Shown here: positions 21,849 through 34,577 of the stretch, one piece after another | Numbering within the stretch: position 1 is the first letter of the stretch | How the letters are laid out: every line of letters starts with the position of its first letter | NCBI RefSeq assembly: GCF_023973825.1 | Contig: NC_090123.1 | Location: 1,719,501-1,783,500, forward strand | DNA: 64,000 bases | DNA from: Plasmodium brasilianum | Lineage: Eukaryota; Apicomplexa; Aconoidasida; Haemosporida; Plasmodiidae | Direction: 5' to 3' | Translations under genes and position numbers: made by a program | Notes under the pieces: model-generated | The model's database searches: none | Told to the model about the DNA's origin: nothing | What the model saw: only the letters and a program-made list of their open reading frames with translations

Positions 21849-23987
21849 GTTACAGTTTTTTTTTTCTTTTTTTATTGCGACCATTTAAGAATACAAAAAA
21901 ATTTGGAAGTAACCTGTTGGCACTACCAGAAAAGGAAAAGACATCGTTGTCCACTGAAATATTTAACGATTTACTACAATCCCAAAATTTAGATGGTACA
22001 TAATTACTTTTTCCGCTAGTATATACATGTATGTACACATATATATGCTCTAGTAGGATATATATGTATATCTCAGAATATTCTCTTTCCGCATAATTTC
22101 TGAGCAGACATGAATAAAATTATAGTTGACATATTAAAGATGCCGAATAATAATTCCTGTTTGAGTAAAATTTGTAAAACGACCAAATTAACCTTAATAT
22201 TAATTAGCATTTGCAGTAACTTTTTAAAATACTCAAAAATGGACATTTTTGCGTACGATATATACAACAAAATTAAATCGAACAAATGGCTAAATCCTAG
22301 CTCAAAAGGACATACCTTAGCAAGTAAAATAAAAAAAAAAAAAAAAGTTTAATCTAAAAAAATGTAATGCTCATAAGAGTCAATCTGTTAGAAGCAGTTT
22401 TTTCCGTTGAGAGTTGTTTATCTGATTGTACCTGAACATAGATATATACAAATATATGCCCATACGTACGCGGAATGAGAACATCACTTGCATTTGTTGC
22501 ATGTGCAGGGGTAAGAGCGCCTCACTGTTTTTTTATATGCTTGGATGAAATAATAATGAAGGACTTAGTTAAATTTTGCAATTATTTCTGTAACATTAAA
22601 CTACTCAACGTTAAAAAGGATTCTTTTAATATATTACTAACTCAAAAATACGACATATTAGTCATAAACATAAATAATTTGAGTAATTCTCAAATAAATG
22701 TATTAGTGGAGTTAATGAAAAATGGGATTTACAAGAATAAAAAATGTTTTTTTCCGATATCAACTACTTTTTGGGTCTATGCTGTAAAACCATATATAAG
22801 AAATGAGCAGGTAAGAAACCGGGTGAACGACATGACATGTGTTGGTGTGCATTTATGTATATATGTATGTGTACTTTTATGTGTTCCCATGTGCATATAA
22901 TGGATGGATACCCCCACGCTCACTCACATGCATATATGTATATATATGTATATATATGCATATTCGTGAGAAACGTTACTTGCATACAACGAATAAACCT
23001 GTATAGGAGTTTAATGCATACATCAAGGAAGATTTGTTAGCACGTTTTGACTTCTTGTTTGAACTAAGTTTTGAAGATGTTGATGATTTAATCGATGAAA
23101 TATTGAAAACAACAGATGATGTTGAAAACAAAAATTTTGACTTTTATTTTGAATTAAATAATAAATATTCCTATTTAAAAAAAAGCAATTTATCTAATTT
23201 TGAATTTAGCGAAATGAGTGATATAACGAAATCGATCATTCAAAAGTACTTTAACATGGCTGCGGATTTGTCAACGTTAACTATGTAAGTAGTGATACTT
23301 AAAATCGTAAAAACATACCTATGTACGTATATATATATGTATTTGTACACATGTTTTATTTTTACTTCCATTCTTTCTATATCACTCAAAACGTGTTTTT
23401 TGGTTGGCCATAGATGAGGGAGTTCCACAATACAATTACCTTTACATTTATCTTTATTTTTACATTTATATTTATATTTATCTTTATCTTTACCTTTATA
23501 TTTATCTTTATCTCTACCTTTACCTTTATATTTATCTTTATCTCTACCTTTACCTTTATATTTATCTTTATCTTTACCTTTACATTTATCTTTATTTTTA
23601 CCTTTATATTTATATTTATCTTTATCTTTACCTTTATATTTATCTTTATCTTTACCTTTATATTTATCTTTATCTCTACCTTTATATATATCTTTATCTT
23701 TACCTCTTTTTTCTTTTTTTTTTATTCCCAGATACCACATAGGAATTTGCGAATTGTTATGTATCAGTGTGTCTATTTTATTAGGGAAAAATGAATGCCT
23801 CATTGAGCACGTTGTGTTAGGACTGTTTTTATACGACACTTTTGTATCTTCTAAAAAAAATGAACTAACTCAATTTGATAAGAATATCTTAAAAAGCATA
23901 ATAGACCCCCCGAACAATGAAAGTACCTCTTTTCAGAAATTAATGAATTATTTTTCGTCCTATATAAATGCCACGGTAAATCTGTAA
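19853..23987 (+). CDS. Divergent MCM-family protein, 12 exons, Walker motifs degenerate
   Basis: Twelve exons close in phase to 706 residues: 19853-20088, 20258-20372, 20485-20577 (or 20583), 20695-20903, 21162-21298, 21443-21549, 21672-21737, 21890-21995, 22108-22323, 22509-22810, 23007-23284, 23732-23987. The N-terminal part fits the MCM helical domain (VDIIKLVDSISCLGYYLTKN). A CxC...CxxC pair (residues about 193 and 226) fits the MCM zinc finger, and exon 6 fits the OB fold. LLARFDFLFEL (about 537-547) matches the MCM arginine finger, and the last exon matches the C-terminal winged/helical part. Where Walker A (GDPGxGKS) should stand the text reads FFICLDEIIMKDL. Where Walker B (IDE) should stand it reads ILVININNL. 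It may be an MCM8/MCM9-like or non-catalytic MCM paralogue. The MCM call is inference from pattern; the exon model is strong. Confidence 0.7.
23428..23706. repeat. Intronic 6-bp-based minisatellite
   Basis: The last intron of the MCM-like gene (23285-23731) is largely filled with TTTATC / TTTACC / TTTATA hexamers, arranged in higher-order units of about 18-30 bp. No stop arises in several frames on either strand, giving spurious open frames. The repeat ends just before the polypyrimidine tract and CAG acceptor. Confidence 0.9.
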
Positions 23988-24622
23988 TTGCGTAGGAAAA
24001 AAAAAAAAAGCCTACTGGAAAGAACTACATGTATATGATGAAGATTGTGAATGTATGCACTTATATGTATACCTATTTGTACATTCATCACTCGTATTAC
24101 ATACTTATCACAACATAACGTGTTAACGAAAAAATAGAAAGCACTTTTCTATTTTTTGTTCACAAATAATGCGTATTTTTTTCGTTTTGTTTAATGTCTG
24201 TTAATACTCATATATTTTATTACGATCGCCAAAGCTATAATGTATATTCGTTTCTTTGAATATATAAAAAATACATATTAAATAATGGATTTATGTTGTT
24301 TCCTTTAAAGTTGTGTACTTTATTATTTTAATTTTAATTTTTTTTTTTTTTTTTTTTTTTTATTTCAATATACAAAAATAGAAAAAATAATAACTTAAAC
24401 ATTAATTTAGCTGTTAACGAATGTTGTTTATGTTCTCATTTAACAACAATGTATTATTATTTTTACTCTAATTTTTTTCCATTATAACTTTAAAAAAAAT
24501 AAAATAAAAATAAAGAATAAATGGCAACATGTGTTAATAATTAGTTTTTTTTACAGCTAAATATTGATGAAAATGGAATTAAATGTATAAAAAAGTTGAT
24601 GTAAAAACTGCGCAAATATATG

Positions 24623-24653
<31 letters not shown>

Positions 24654-24996
24654 ATGTATATGTGTTGGAGAAATATATATACAAATATATATTTATGTAT
24701 GAATGGGTAATAATGCGAGTAAAAAAAAAAAAAAATGTAGCTATACTCACTTTCATACTTGAAAGGTTGAAGATAAAAATTAATACAACAGTGTGAGAAT
24801 TACAATAATTTAAGAACTGTTTAAATAAAAATAAGTATATTGTAATTACAAGATATTATTCTCTCTTTCTATATATATAAATATACATATATATATTTAT
24901 ATGCACATGTGTAAATACTCAGACCGTGTACGAGATACAATTCTGCACATTTTGTCCTTCATCATAATTCAGTTTTGTGTCTTATCAATGTTCATA
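23988..24996. other. Convergent spacer, MCM-like gene / ADP-ATP carrier
   Basis: It carries the 3' UTRs of both genes, with a T run near 24340-24361 and a TA microsatellite near 24620-24660. No further gene is seen. Confidence 0.6.
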
Positions 24997-25905
24997 TTAA
25001 ATAAGCTTTTGTAATTCATCGTAGAAGACAAGGACAAGTGCTCCCCCAGCGCCTCTAATGACGTTAGCCCATGCCCCTTTAAAGAACCCTCCAAGGCCTT
25101 CATTCTTCAAAATCTTAATCCAACAATCTATTGTATTTTTGTATTGAATTTCTTCCTTTGCTTTCCTACCTGACATCATCATCATTCTTCTTCTGACCGT
25201 ATCGAATGGATAGGAAATGAGACCTGCTAATATGGTAACTGATTGAGCAACAGCCCATTTAAATACAATATGTGTATTTTTATCATTATTGAATAAAAGA
25301 GCTTTTGCACTGTCATATAAACCAAAATAGGATCCTCTGTAAACAATAATTCCAGTAACTGAAACACCAAAACCACTATATAAGGATAATAATCCTGTTT
25401 GTTTATATATTTTTACTAAACAGTCTAGTAACCCACTAAATTGTCTGTCTTTTCCTTTTCCAATGTCTGATGCTAATCTTGTTCTTGCGAAATCTAAAGG
25501 GTATACTATTAACAAAGAAATTGCTCCTGCTGTTGCACCTGACAAAATATTTACACAAAAGAATTTACTGAACTCTGTATTTTGATCATATTTTGGAAAT
25601 ATATTTTTAAAATAATCTTTAAAAGCAAAGTTAAAAGCTTGTGTTGGAAAATAACGAATAACATTGGCTAAGTTTCCTCTCCATAATGACGCAACACCCT
25701 GTTCTTGTGATACTCTTTTAAAGCAGTTCATTAAACCACTATATCTTTCTACTTGTCCTGATTTTATCTCAGGTATAGAGTCTTGTGTTTGAATTAACAT
25801 TTTTACTCTTTCTATAGGAGCAACCACTGTTTTTGATATAGCCGCCGACACACCCCCCATTAGGAAGTCTGCGGCAAAATTTGTTTTTATATCCCCTCCA
25901 CTCAT
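24997..25905 (-). CDS. ADP/ATP carrier (adenine nucleotide translocase)
   Basis: This protein exchanges ADP and ATP across the inner mitochondrial membrane. The frame is intact, 302 residues, and the usual family length, with no Asn-rich insert. The three mitochondrial carrier repeats each show the PxD/ExxK/R signature: PIERVK (residues 30-35), PLDFAR (second repeat) and PFDTVR (third repeat). The nucleotide carrier hallmark RRRMMM directly follows the third. Six membrane helices are expected. The coding region is clearly richer in G+C than its flanks, as usual for a highly expressed gene. Confidence 0.97.
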   Translation of the reverse strand: MSGGDIKTNFAADFLMGGVSAAISKTVVAPIERVKMLIQTQDSIPEIKSGQVERYSGLMNCFKRVSQEQGVASLWRGNLANVIRYFPTQAFNFAFKDYFKNIFPKYDQNTEFSKFFCVNILSGATAGAISLLIVYPLDFARTRLASDIGKGKDRQFSGLLDCLVKIYKQTGLLSLYSGFGVSVTGIIVYRGSYFGLYDSAKALLFNNDKNTHIVFKWAVAQSVTILAGLISYPFDTVRRRMMMMSGRKAKEEIQYKNTIDCWIKILKNEGLGGFFKGAWANVIRGAGGALVLVFYDELQKLI

Positions 25906-28486
25906 TTTCGCAAATAGTTTCGTAATATATTATTTAATATATGCGATATGTTGTGAACACACAACTCAAAGTATACTCTATGTAATGTTTACACAATATT
26001 AAGGATGCGCTATGCTACATATATACTGTTCACACAACGTTATTTATGCGCTAATTATTTATTTGATACCTATTTATAAGCAAGTATTACTTACGCACAA
26101 ACATACATATATACACCCATACATAGATATAAATGTGTTATTCAGGCCGCAGATTCTCTCAACAATGAAAAAATTGATGTAAAAAAACGTTTTTAAAAAT
26201 GTAAAATATAAATAATACTATATAAAAAATAATAATATATTATTTGTTCAGACAAATCATGTTTTATATAAAATATTTTCTTTAAAAATTTTTTTTATCT
26301 GTTCTCATTTTTCATATTATTCCAAAAATAAATATGAGATTTTAACTTTGGGGAGGAAAAATATCTCTTATTCTACAATAAGCTTATATAACATATTATA
26401 AAAAATTATTTAAGAATACTACAAAAAAATTATAAAACATAACGGAAAAACACATATAATGCATATATATTTATTTATGTACATATAATAAGCATGTACT
26501 AATGCAATATGCAAAAACGTTATAAGTAGCATCTAATACGTATATATATGATATATATACACATATATTTATACATATACGTAGTACGTATAAGTGTAAT
26601 ATATAAATTTATAAATATATTTTTCCAAATATCTTATGTTTTTTTTCCTCTTAAAAATTAAAGAGATCTTAATTTCAAGGAAAAGTGCTTGGGAAAAAAA
26701 AAGAAAAAAGAATACATCAAAATCTGTGAAAAAACACTTTTTAAAGCTAAGGAAATATTTCTACGTATAACAAATACAATTTAACTCGATCCTATAATCC
26801 TGTAAAACTTTTTATTCGACTTAACCTTTTTTGCTACGTATGATGCATATATTGGTGTATTAAAAAATGTAATATATTATATATATGTGCTTATGTTCTT
26901 TTTTCCTACAATTTTTTCTTCTCTCTTGTCATTTATACTTCAGTATATATAAACGTAAAGGTATCTATATAACTTTTGTATATTGTTTTTTTTACAGATT
27001 TTCTTTGATATTTTCGTTAACTTCTTTTTGTAATGTTTATAATGCCTTTCTCATTTTGTATTCAATTATTTTTTTTTTGAATCATGGTTTTTAACTTTTA
27101 ATTTTGGTTCACAATTTTCCTTTTTAATTTTGTTTTTTATTATTTTTAATTTTTTAAATCCTGTATACTTTGCAAGTATTTTTAAATTTTTATATCTTTT
27201 TAAACTTAATTCCTTTTTTAAATTTTATATAAAAAATCTTTTTAATTTATTTTTTTTTTTTAATTTTAGCGTATCGTTGTTTTAATCATATTTCTTTATT
27301 TTATTGGCTCATTTTTTTTTTTTTTTTTTTTTTGTATATTTTTATGTAGATATACATACATACATTGTGCATATCAATTATATAGAGAGATAAAGAAATA
27401 CAGTGTATTTAATTGATTTTTCAACAACATGTGCTTTGTTCAATTCTTTATTAGCGCTAGTCGTATGTACAACATTCTTCTGAATATATTAAAAATTGGT
27501 CAGAAATAATTTCATGTTATACCTCTTTTTTTATAAATATTTAGATATAGTGCATACGTAATAGGTTATTCTATTTTTTTATTGTGTTAAACATTATATG
27601 TATATGTTATATATATTATATATATACATATACATGTATATTTATTTATGTATGTATATGTATATTATTGAACTTGAGAGGTAACAATTATTTTTTATTC
27701 ATATATCCTATATTTTTTATAAGAAAGAGTAAATAAATTTATAACAAATGAAATCTAGTGTAAAATAAAAAAAAGGTTCCATGCGGAATATACTTTTTAA
27801 TGCATTAATGTTCTATTGTATCTTGCAAAATATTCAAAATATGTAGCAAATATATACATAATACATTAATTCTTTTATTAAAAACGATTTACTTGTTTTT
27901 GTTTTATAGTATTTGTAGAATTGCAAATTTTGGCAATATGTTTTTTACCTTTTTAAAAATTTTTATATTTTATTTAATTAGATTTTTAACATATGCATAT
28001 GTATGTATTATAAAAAGGATATTATTGGGTTCAATTTTTTTTTTCCATAAGTGAATATTAGGAGAAAGATTTAATTATTTACATAAATATATACATATAT
28101 ATGAATACATATATATGATGTAGCTGTACTGAGGAATGGAAAGAAAATTTAATATTTTTTAGAATAAATAATGTAAGTAGCAAATTCTGATTAAAGAGCG
28201 ACAACAAGTGTTGATACGGAAAAATAAATTTATGCTTCATAAAATTATTTAAAATAATGAAAAAAAAAGGAAAAGCAAAAAAATGATGTCATTTAAATGT
28301 AATAATGAGAAACTTAAAAAAATTAAATATAAATAAAATTAAGGGAAGAAGTGAGCTTACCTGCGCACGCATTCTGTATTTACATGGAAAATTAAACATT
28401 AATTATAAATTTAGAGATTCTCAAATTAATTTTAGAAAATATGTATGTTTTGTTTTGTTTTATTTTAATTTTTTTTTTCTTTATTA
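25906..28486. other. Intergenic region, 2.6 kb
   Basis: It lies upstream of the ADP/ATP carrier and downstream of the helical-repeat gene (both minus). It is very A+T-rich, with long T-rich (26890-27340) stretches and TA microsatellites. I find no supported gene or RNA. Confidence 0.55.
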
Positions 28487-31400
28487 TTACTGGCTTAATT
28501 CAAATAAATACGAAATACGGAAAGAATTAATAAAAATATTTTTTTTTAATTTTATAATTAAATTATCATTAATACAAAAAACAAAAGGGTCGTACTTGTG
28601 AGATTTACTTGAGGGATATATAAAACTTGTAATTTTTTCTTGTTCCTTTTTTTGACAAAATGAATAAAGGAAAAAATCTTCATAAAATATTTTAACTGCA
28701 TTAAAAAGGCTTTCTTCGAAGTGATTAAAATACTCCGTAACTTCTCTGTAATAATTATCGAGTGGAATATTTTTTTCATTTTCTTTTTTGTTGTCTGAAT
28801 ATTTATTTAATTTTAAAATGGTATCATAACACCTTATCTTTTTAATAAGTAGGTGTTGTTTTCTACATGTTTCGTAATCAAATGGTTTTCTTGTTTTTAA
28901 AAAATAATTTAAACAATCATTATTCAATCGCAAGTATAACGAATCAAAAAGAATTTTTAATTTACATGTTCTTATTAAGTTGGAAATTTGGTGATTACCA
29001 TTTTCACCTACTTTCTTTTTATTTTTTTCTGATAACACACTTTTTTGGAAAAGGCGAGTTTTTTGTTCGTACAAATCTGCTAGTAACAAAAAAAAGAAAA
29101 TCCTTAATTCATTAATATTTAAATTGTTTACATTGTTTATATTATTTACATTGTTCATATTATTTACATTGTTTACATTGCTTATATTGTTTACGTTTTT
29201 TATACTGTTTATACTGTTTATATTGTTTATGTTGTTTATATTATTTACATTGTTTACATTGCTTATATTGTTTACGTTTTTTATACTGTTTATATTGTTT
29301 ATGTTGTTTATATTATTTATATTATTTATATTGTTTATTTTGTTTATATTGCTTATATTGCTTATATAGCAATATATATCATTAAATAAAACATCAATGT
29401 AATCACAGTCATAACTGAAACTCGAATAAAAATATTTGCTCTTATTATTGTTGTTCTTGTGGTGTGCTAAATAATTTTCTGCTGTACGTGTCAGTTCATT
29501 TTTCTTGTCTTCTGTCCTATCACTGTAGCCTTTCTCTTTGCCATTATTACATATTACAGATTGCAACGATTTTTCGAAAAATAAAAAACATGTCTCATTT
29601 AATAGGAGTACAGGTGTTACATATATGTACAATGATATAATAATTTTTTCTGTTATATAATTAAATCTAATTTCATCTAATACTTGTGTTAATTTGTTTA
29701 GAATATTTTCTTCTTTCTGTAACGTTTGCACAGAATATACAGATAAGATGTGCAAGAAAAAAATAAGGATTTGAGCGTCTTTTACTTTAGAAAGAGCTTT
29801 ATATATGACTAAATTAAAAAAAAAAAAGTTAATTTGATAATTCCCACTTTTTAAAAAGTATAAAAACACGAGCAAGGGTTTTATGCCTATGGCGTGGAAA
29901 TTATTAAGTATATCTATGCATAAATCTTGCAATATAATGTCATCAAAAGGAATATTAAAATATGATGATGAACAAAAAATATAAATGATATTCTTATAGT
30001 TATATTTTTTTAATTTGAGTTTTATTTTTGAATACAAAGAATTTAAGAATATTTGTATTTCTTTATAACTGTTTAAATTTTTCTGAGCATATTTACATAG
30101 ACACATGAAAATATCAGTAATATCTTTTTCATTATAATGATTTTTATTAAATAAAATTTTTAAACGAAATAAAATTTTTTTAAATAATTCGTGATCAAGC
30201 AAATTTAAATTTACTAAACAATTTAACATGATACAACAATTATACACATTAAAAATGTTTAACTGATTATTTAATTCATTTTTAATGTATTCATAAATAT
30301 TATAATAATTTTTGATTCTTAGTTTATTTATATTATGTACAAGGAAACAAAAGTCTTTCTTCTTTAATTTAATTAAAGTTCCATTTTTTGATATATTATG
30401 TGAGCTGTTATTTTTTCCTTTTTCCAAATATTCAACGAGTGTATCTTTTTTTTTTAGTAAATTTGAGAAAGTTCCACATTGTTCATTATCCATCCTACTG
30501 TTAATACTTTCGTTAGAGATAAAACTTCCATTCAAATGAGTATATGTATCAACGTTATTTACATAATCGTAAGTAGAAAAAGACTTATTGTGAATCGTTT
30601 CATCATTATTTAGTAGACCTTTTTTTATTTTGACTTTTTTTTCTTCTTTTAAATTTAGATTAATGACGACTGATAAAATAATTTCCTTAAAAAAATTGTC
30701 TTCTTTAAAATTATACTTTTGCAACACATTCATCAGCATGTTCAGGGAACATATATCTAAACTATGCAAATTGCGTAAATTGTGAGTATTGTACACCTCA
30801 GAGTATAACCAATTTTGCATGCTCATTAGCATCTTTTTAATTTTAAGTAAAACGCAATTTTGAATATTTCCTTTCAACTTAGTATAGCTATAAATAAACA
30901 ATATCAAGTGATTGTAACATATTTTGTTAAAAAATAAAAAATAAAGAAAAAGCTTGTACATAATATTTTTTAACTCATGCATATTTTTCAAATGCTCCAG
31001 ATCATTTAACTTGGAGTATGTGTTACATATTAATGTTAAATCTAAAAAGTTCAAGTGATTTCTCCTATTACTAAAAAGAGAACTAACATTCTCTTCATTG
31101 TTTTTATACATTAATTTATTCCAGTTTTTTATCTCATTTTTTTCATACGTAATCAGCTTATTATTCATATTATCAATGTTAGTAGTGCAAGGCACTTTTT
31201 CATTTTTCAACTTGTTCAAGTGAAAATTGGCGATTACTATATCACTGTACGGATAAAAGCTAGACTGTGTAATATCATTTTTTTTTCTTTCTGCGTCCTT
31301 CTCTTTTCTGATATGTATTAAGAAACCCTTCTGACAATTTAAGATGAAAATTAAATTATGGGTAAACAAGTTTAAAAAGTTCAAATTAATATATTTATAA

Positions 31401-31960
31401 GAATTTACAATACTATAAAAGGACAGAATTATTTGTTTTAAGTGCATGTTGAAAATGAAACTTATATTGTCCGGATTAACTATACTTCTCCAAAATTTAT
31501 TATCGTTAATGTTTTTTTTACTTAATAAATGAATTATAATAGAAAAGTCATTTTCACTCAATTTTTTGAATTTCAGAAGATGTAAAAAACTGTCATTAAA
31601 TTTGTATATATTACATAAATCATCTTTTCTACAAAATTTTCTTATTTGCCTGACTAACTCAGACTGTTCAAAAGGGTTGATATATGAACTTGTATCTTTT
31701 TCATTTATTCTATTTTCATGTGTTTGAACTGTATTTACGACCTTCCCCTTTGTTGCAGGTAAATTTAAATATTCCTTATATTCATTAATTATGTTACCAT
31801 TAAAAAATATATTTCCATATTCTACATTTGAAGCGTTACTTTTTATGGTTGTTTCAAATTTCTTAACATTTATTTTTCTAAGATTTCCAAAATATATTTT
31901 TAAAAATATATCTACCTCCTTTGCTACACTTAGATGGGTACATTTCTCTAAACATTTCAT
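28487..31960 (-). CDS. Large Asn-rich protein of unknown function, helical-repeat-like
   Basis: A single open frame of 1157 residues runs from the ATG at 31960. I do not recognise a named family. Many segments of about 35-40 residues alternate hydrophobic helices with Lys/Asn turns (for example YNCCIMLNCLVNLNLLDHEL and DIFMCLCKYAQKNLNSYKEI). This recalls the FASTK/RAP/OPR-type helical repeats of apicomplexan organellar RNA-binding proteins, but no RAP domain is visible at the C terminus. The likeness is inference. An Ile/Asn repeat lies at 29124-29366. The N terminus has some basic and hydrophobic residues that could serve organelle targeting, but it is not decisive. Confidence 0.8.
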   Translation of the reverse strand: MKCLEKCTHLSVAKEVDIFLKIYFGNLRKINVKKFETTIKSNASNVEYGNIFFNGNIINEYKEYLNLPATKGKVVNTVQTHENRINEKDTSSYINPFEQSELVRQIRKFCRKDDLCNIYKFNDSFLHLLKFKKLSENDFSIIIHLLSKKNINDNKFWRSIVNPDNISFIFNMHLKQIILSFYSIVNSYKYINLNFLNLFTHNLIFILNCQKGFLIHIRKEKDAERKKNDITQSSFYPYSDIVIANFHLNKLKNEKVPCTTNIDNMNNKLITYEKNEIKNWNKLMYKNNEENVSSLFSNRRNHLNFLDLTLICNTYSKLNDLEHLKNMHELKNIMYKLFLYFLFFNKICYNHLILFIYSYTKLKGNIQNCVLLKIKKMLMSMQNWLYSEVYNTHNLRNLHSLDICSLNMLMNVLQKYNFKEDNFFKEIILSVVINLNLKEEKKVKIKKGLLNNDETIHNKSFSTYDYVNNVDTYTHLNGSFISNESINSRMDNEQCGTFSNLLKKKDTLVEYLEKGKNNSSHNISKNGTLIKLKKKDFCFLVHNINKLRIKNYYNIYEYIKNELNNQLNIFNVYNCCIMLNCLVNLNLLDHELFKKILFRLKILFNKNHYNEKDITDIFMCLCKYAQKNLNSYKEIQIFLNSLYSKIKLKLKKYNYKNIIYIFCSSSYFNIPFDDIILQDLCIDILNNFHAIGIKPLLVFLYFLKSGNYQINFFFFNLVIYKALSKVKDAQILIFFLHILSVYSVQTLQKEENILNKLTQVLDEIRFNYITEKIIISLYIYVTPVLLLNETCFLFFEKSLQSVICNNGKEKGYSDRTEDKKNELTRTAENYLAHHKNNNNKSKYFYSSFSYDCDYIDVLFNDIYCYISNISNINKINNINNINNINNINNINSIKNVNNISNVNNVNNINNINNINSINSIKNVNNISNVNNVNNMNNVNNINNVNNLNINELRIFFFLLLADLYEQKTRLFQKSVLSEKNKKKVGENGNHQISNLIRTCKLKILFDSLYLRLNNDCLNYFLKTRKPFDYETCRKQHLLIKKIRCYDTILKLNKYSDNKKENEKNIPLDNYYREVTEYFNHFEESLFNAVKIFYEDFFLYSFCQKKEQEKITSFIYPSSKSHKYDPFVFCINDNLIIKLKKNIFINSFRISYLFELSQ
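29124..29366 (-). repeat. Ile-Asn coding repeat
   Basis: On the minus strand the codons repeat as INN, INS, IKNVNNISNVNN and VNN. One longer block (IKNVNNISNVNN) is present twice, showing duplication of a higher-order unit. It stays in frame with the large helical-repeat-like protein. Confidence 0.85.
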
Positions 31961-33379
31961 CTAATTTCGAGAAAAAAAATTCGACAAAATATAATCCTCT
32001 TTTTTTGTCTATTTTTAGCATATAAAAACGAACATCTCAAAACGAGGGACTTTAAAACATTTAAAAAAGGGGATTGTGATATCAAAAAGTGTAAAGTGTA
32101 TCTATATGTATACCTTGGTATGTATATATTTAAGGGATTTACTAAAAGTCCACACTTTTTCATATATATGGGAAAGTATCACATTTATGCTTCTCTTTTT
32201 TCACTTTTTATCCCTTGTAAATTATTCCGTGTCGGAATAGATTTTACAATCAGTGAAGATGGTATTCTGAGCTGTTACTTTGTTGTTTCTTTCTTTGTAT
32301 TGTTTATTTTTATTTATTTATTTTTTTTTCATTTATTGTGTGGCACTCGAAAATGCATAAAGGGGTAAAATATAATTTTATCTTTTACTCGATATAATTT
32401 CAACGTTTTTTCTTTCGAAATGACTTCGGTATTTTCTCCGTCCCCAAAATAATTTTAATGCTTCTTTTCCATTGTGGAAATCGTTTTATTAATGATATTT
32501 TCGAAATAGTTTTTATGTTTTTTCATGTTTTCTTCAATCAGTGTTGAAATTTTTTGATTTTTAGAAATAACTTAAAAAAATTTTATTTCGTTTTTTTCTT
32601 TCTTTTTTTCACAATTTTTTCCAATGTTCCTTCTACTAGTTAAAACTCCATATACGCAATGTGAATATATATATGTACAACACATGTATTATTAAAAAAA
32701 AAAAAAAAATTATAATGTTATCATATGTAGAAAAAATGCAGACATGCAAAGGCATTTTATTTATCCATTTTTGATAAATTTTAAAAAATTTTGGGAATGT
32801 CATAAATATTATAAATTTATGTTTATACATTTGTATATAAAGGCTAAATTTGATATGAGAAATATATTTCATTGTTGCATATTTATGCATTTTTTTTTTT
32901 TTTACGGTTTTATTATTAAAAATGAAGAGGAAACTTTTTTTTTGTTTGTATACCATTTGACTATAATTGTGTGCCCCAATATGTATATATATATGCATAT
33001 ATATATAAAAATGTGCACATATATAAAGATGCATTGTATAAATATGCTAAAGTAAATATGAGTATATAAATAGGCATATAAAAATATGAATAAATGTAAA
33101 TTATAATGTTAAACAATATTTCACATGCATAATAAAAAAATAGCAAATAAAAGTTTAAGACATTTCGATTTTGTTTTTAATCACCTTTTTCATTTTATAT
33201 GATGGAAAAACTGTTTTGTTTTTTTGTACTTTTGTACCTTCGTTCTTTCTTTCTTTCGTTCCATTTTTTTTTTTTTTTTTTTTTTATAAAATAGAATAGT
33301 ATTTGTAGATTTTGTATTTAAATTTAAGAACATGGGAATGTAACACCCACTGTGTGCAACATATGCATATATATTTGTA

Positions 33380-33410
<31 letters not shown>

Positions 33411-34160
33411 GTATGCATATATTCGTTCATTTATATTTGTGAAACAGAGGAGGAAGAACAAAGAAATGAAATTACATAAGCAAAAGGCACATTTGGAGTA
33501 TCATAGTAATTTTAGGGACGTATATTTTATATATTATTTTCAATCAAACGGATAATACAAATATATTTTTCTTTGAAATGTTGGTTGTAGATTACCATTA
33601 ATAAAATTATACAGTTGTACGTAATTTGTAAAAGGTAGCATCAAATATGCTATTTGAAATATTTAGGAATAGGGGAGTTATATGTTATTTTATTTTTTTT
33701 TATATAGTGTTAAAAATTAACTTAAGGAAAAGGATTTATAAATTGCATTTTATTGTAGCTTTAACTTTTGAACATCAGCTAAAAAAAATAAAAGTACAGT
33801 TAGGTGTTCATTATTAATATATATTCTTCAGTTCGTTCCTTGCATATGCACATATATATACACGTAACAAATTTTACATTAAATTCTTCTATTTTATTTT
33901 GTTTTACCCTTTTTTATTCTGTTTTTCTATGTTTTTGTCTATTTTATTTGGTTTCTCTCTGCTTCATTCTGTTCTGCTTTGTTTTATTTTTTTTTTTGTT
34001 TCATGCAACTTTTCCATTTTGCTCACAAATATTTTTTTATTATTTGTAGATTAGTATTATTGTGTTTAGAATTTGATTATCATTTATATTATATCTTTGG
34101 TTAGCTTCTTCATGTGTACATTTTTTCGTATAATCTCAAGTTAGTTTTCCCCCATATTTA

Positions 34161-34219
<59 letters not shown>

Positions 34220-34577
34220 CGTATACATTTATGTACGCGCATACACGTGTGTATACCCATACATGCATCTGTATATGTGCACATATATATTGGTATACAC
34301 ATTTACATATATGGCAAAAGTGTACGATATGTACATGTAAATTCATTTTTTTTTTATCATTTGTCCAAGTTTGGCTTAAATTAAATTTATTTCCCTTTTT
34401 GATTAAATATTTGGAAAGTTAGTTTAATTAATACAAAAACTTTTTTTATATTATAGAAGTACAAAAAAGAGACAGCAAAAATTACATTTTAGTGTATTGA
34501 AAATAATAGTGCACATAATAGCAGTTGAAAGAACATCACCAGCAGACTGGTATATATCGATTTGATAGCAGAACAGG
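31961..34577. other. Divergent intergenic region upstream of the dynamin-like gene
   Basis: It should hold the promoters of the minus-strand 1157-aa gene and of the dynamin-like gene. It includes a TA run at 34161-34212, several poly-A/T runs and TATG-type microsatellites. No gene is supported. Confidence 0.6.

Noticed and set aside
23240..23839. 199-aa Lys/Asp/Tyr-rich open frame on the minus strand and Phe/Tyr-rich frames on the plus strand
   Set aside because: The hexamer repeat lacks stop triplets in several frames on both strands, and the region is the last intron of the MCM-like gene.
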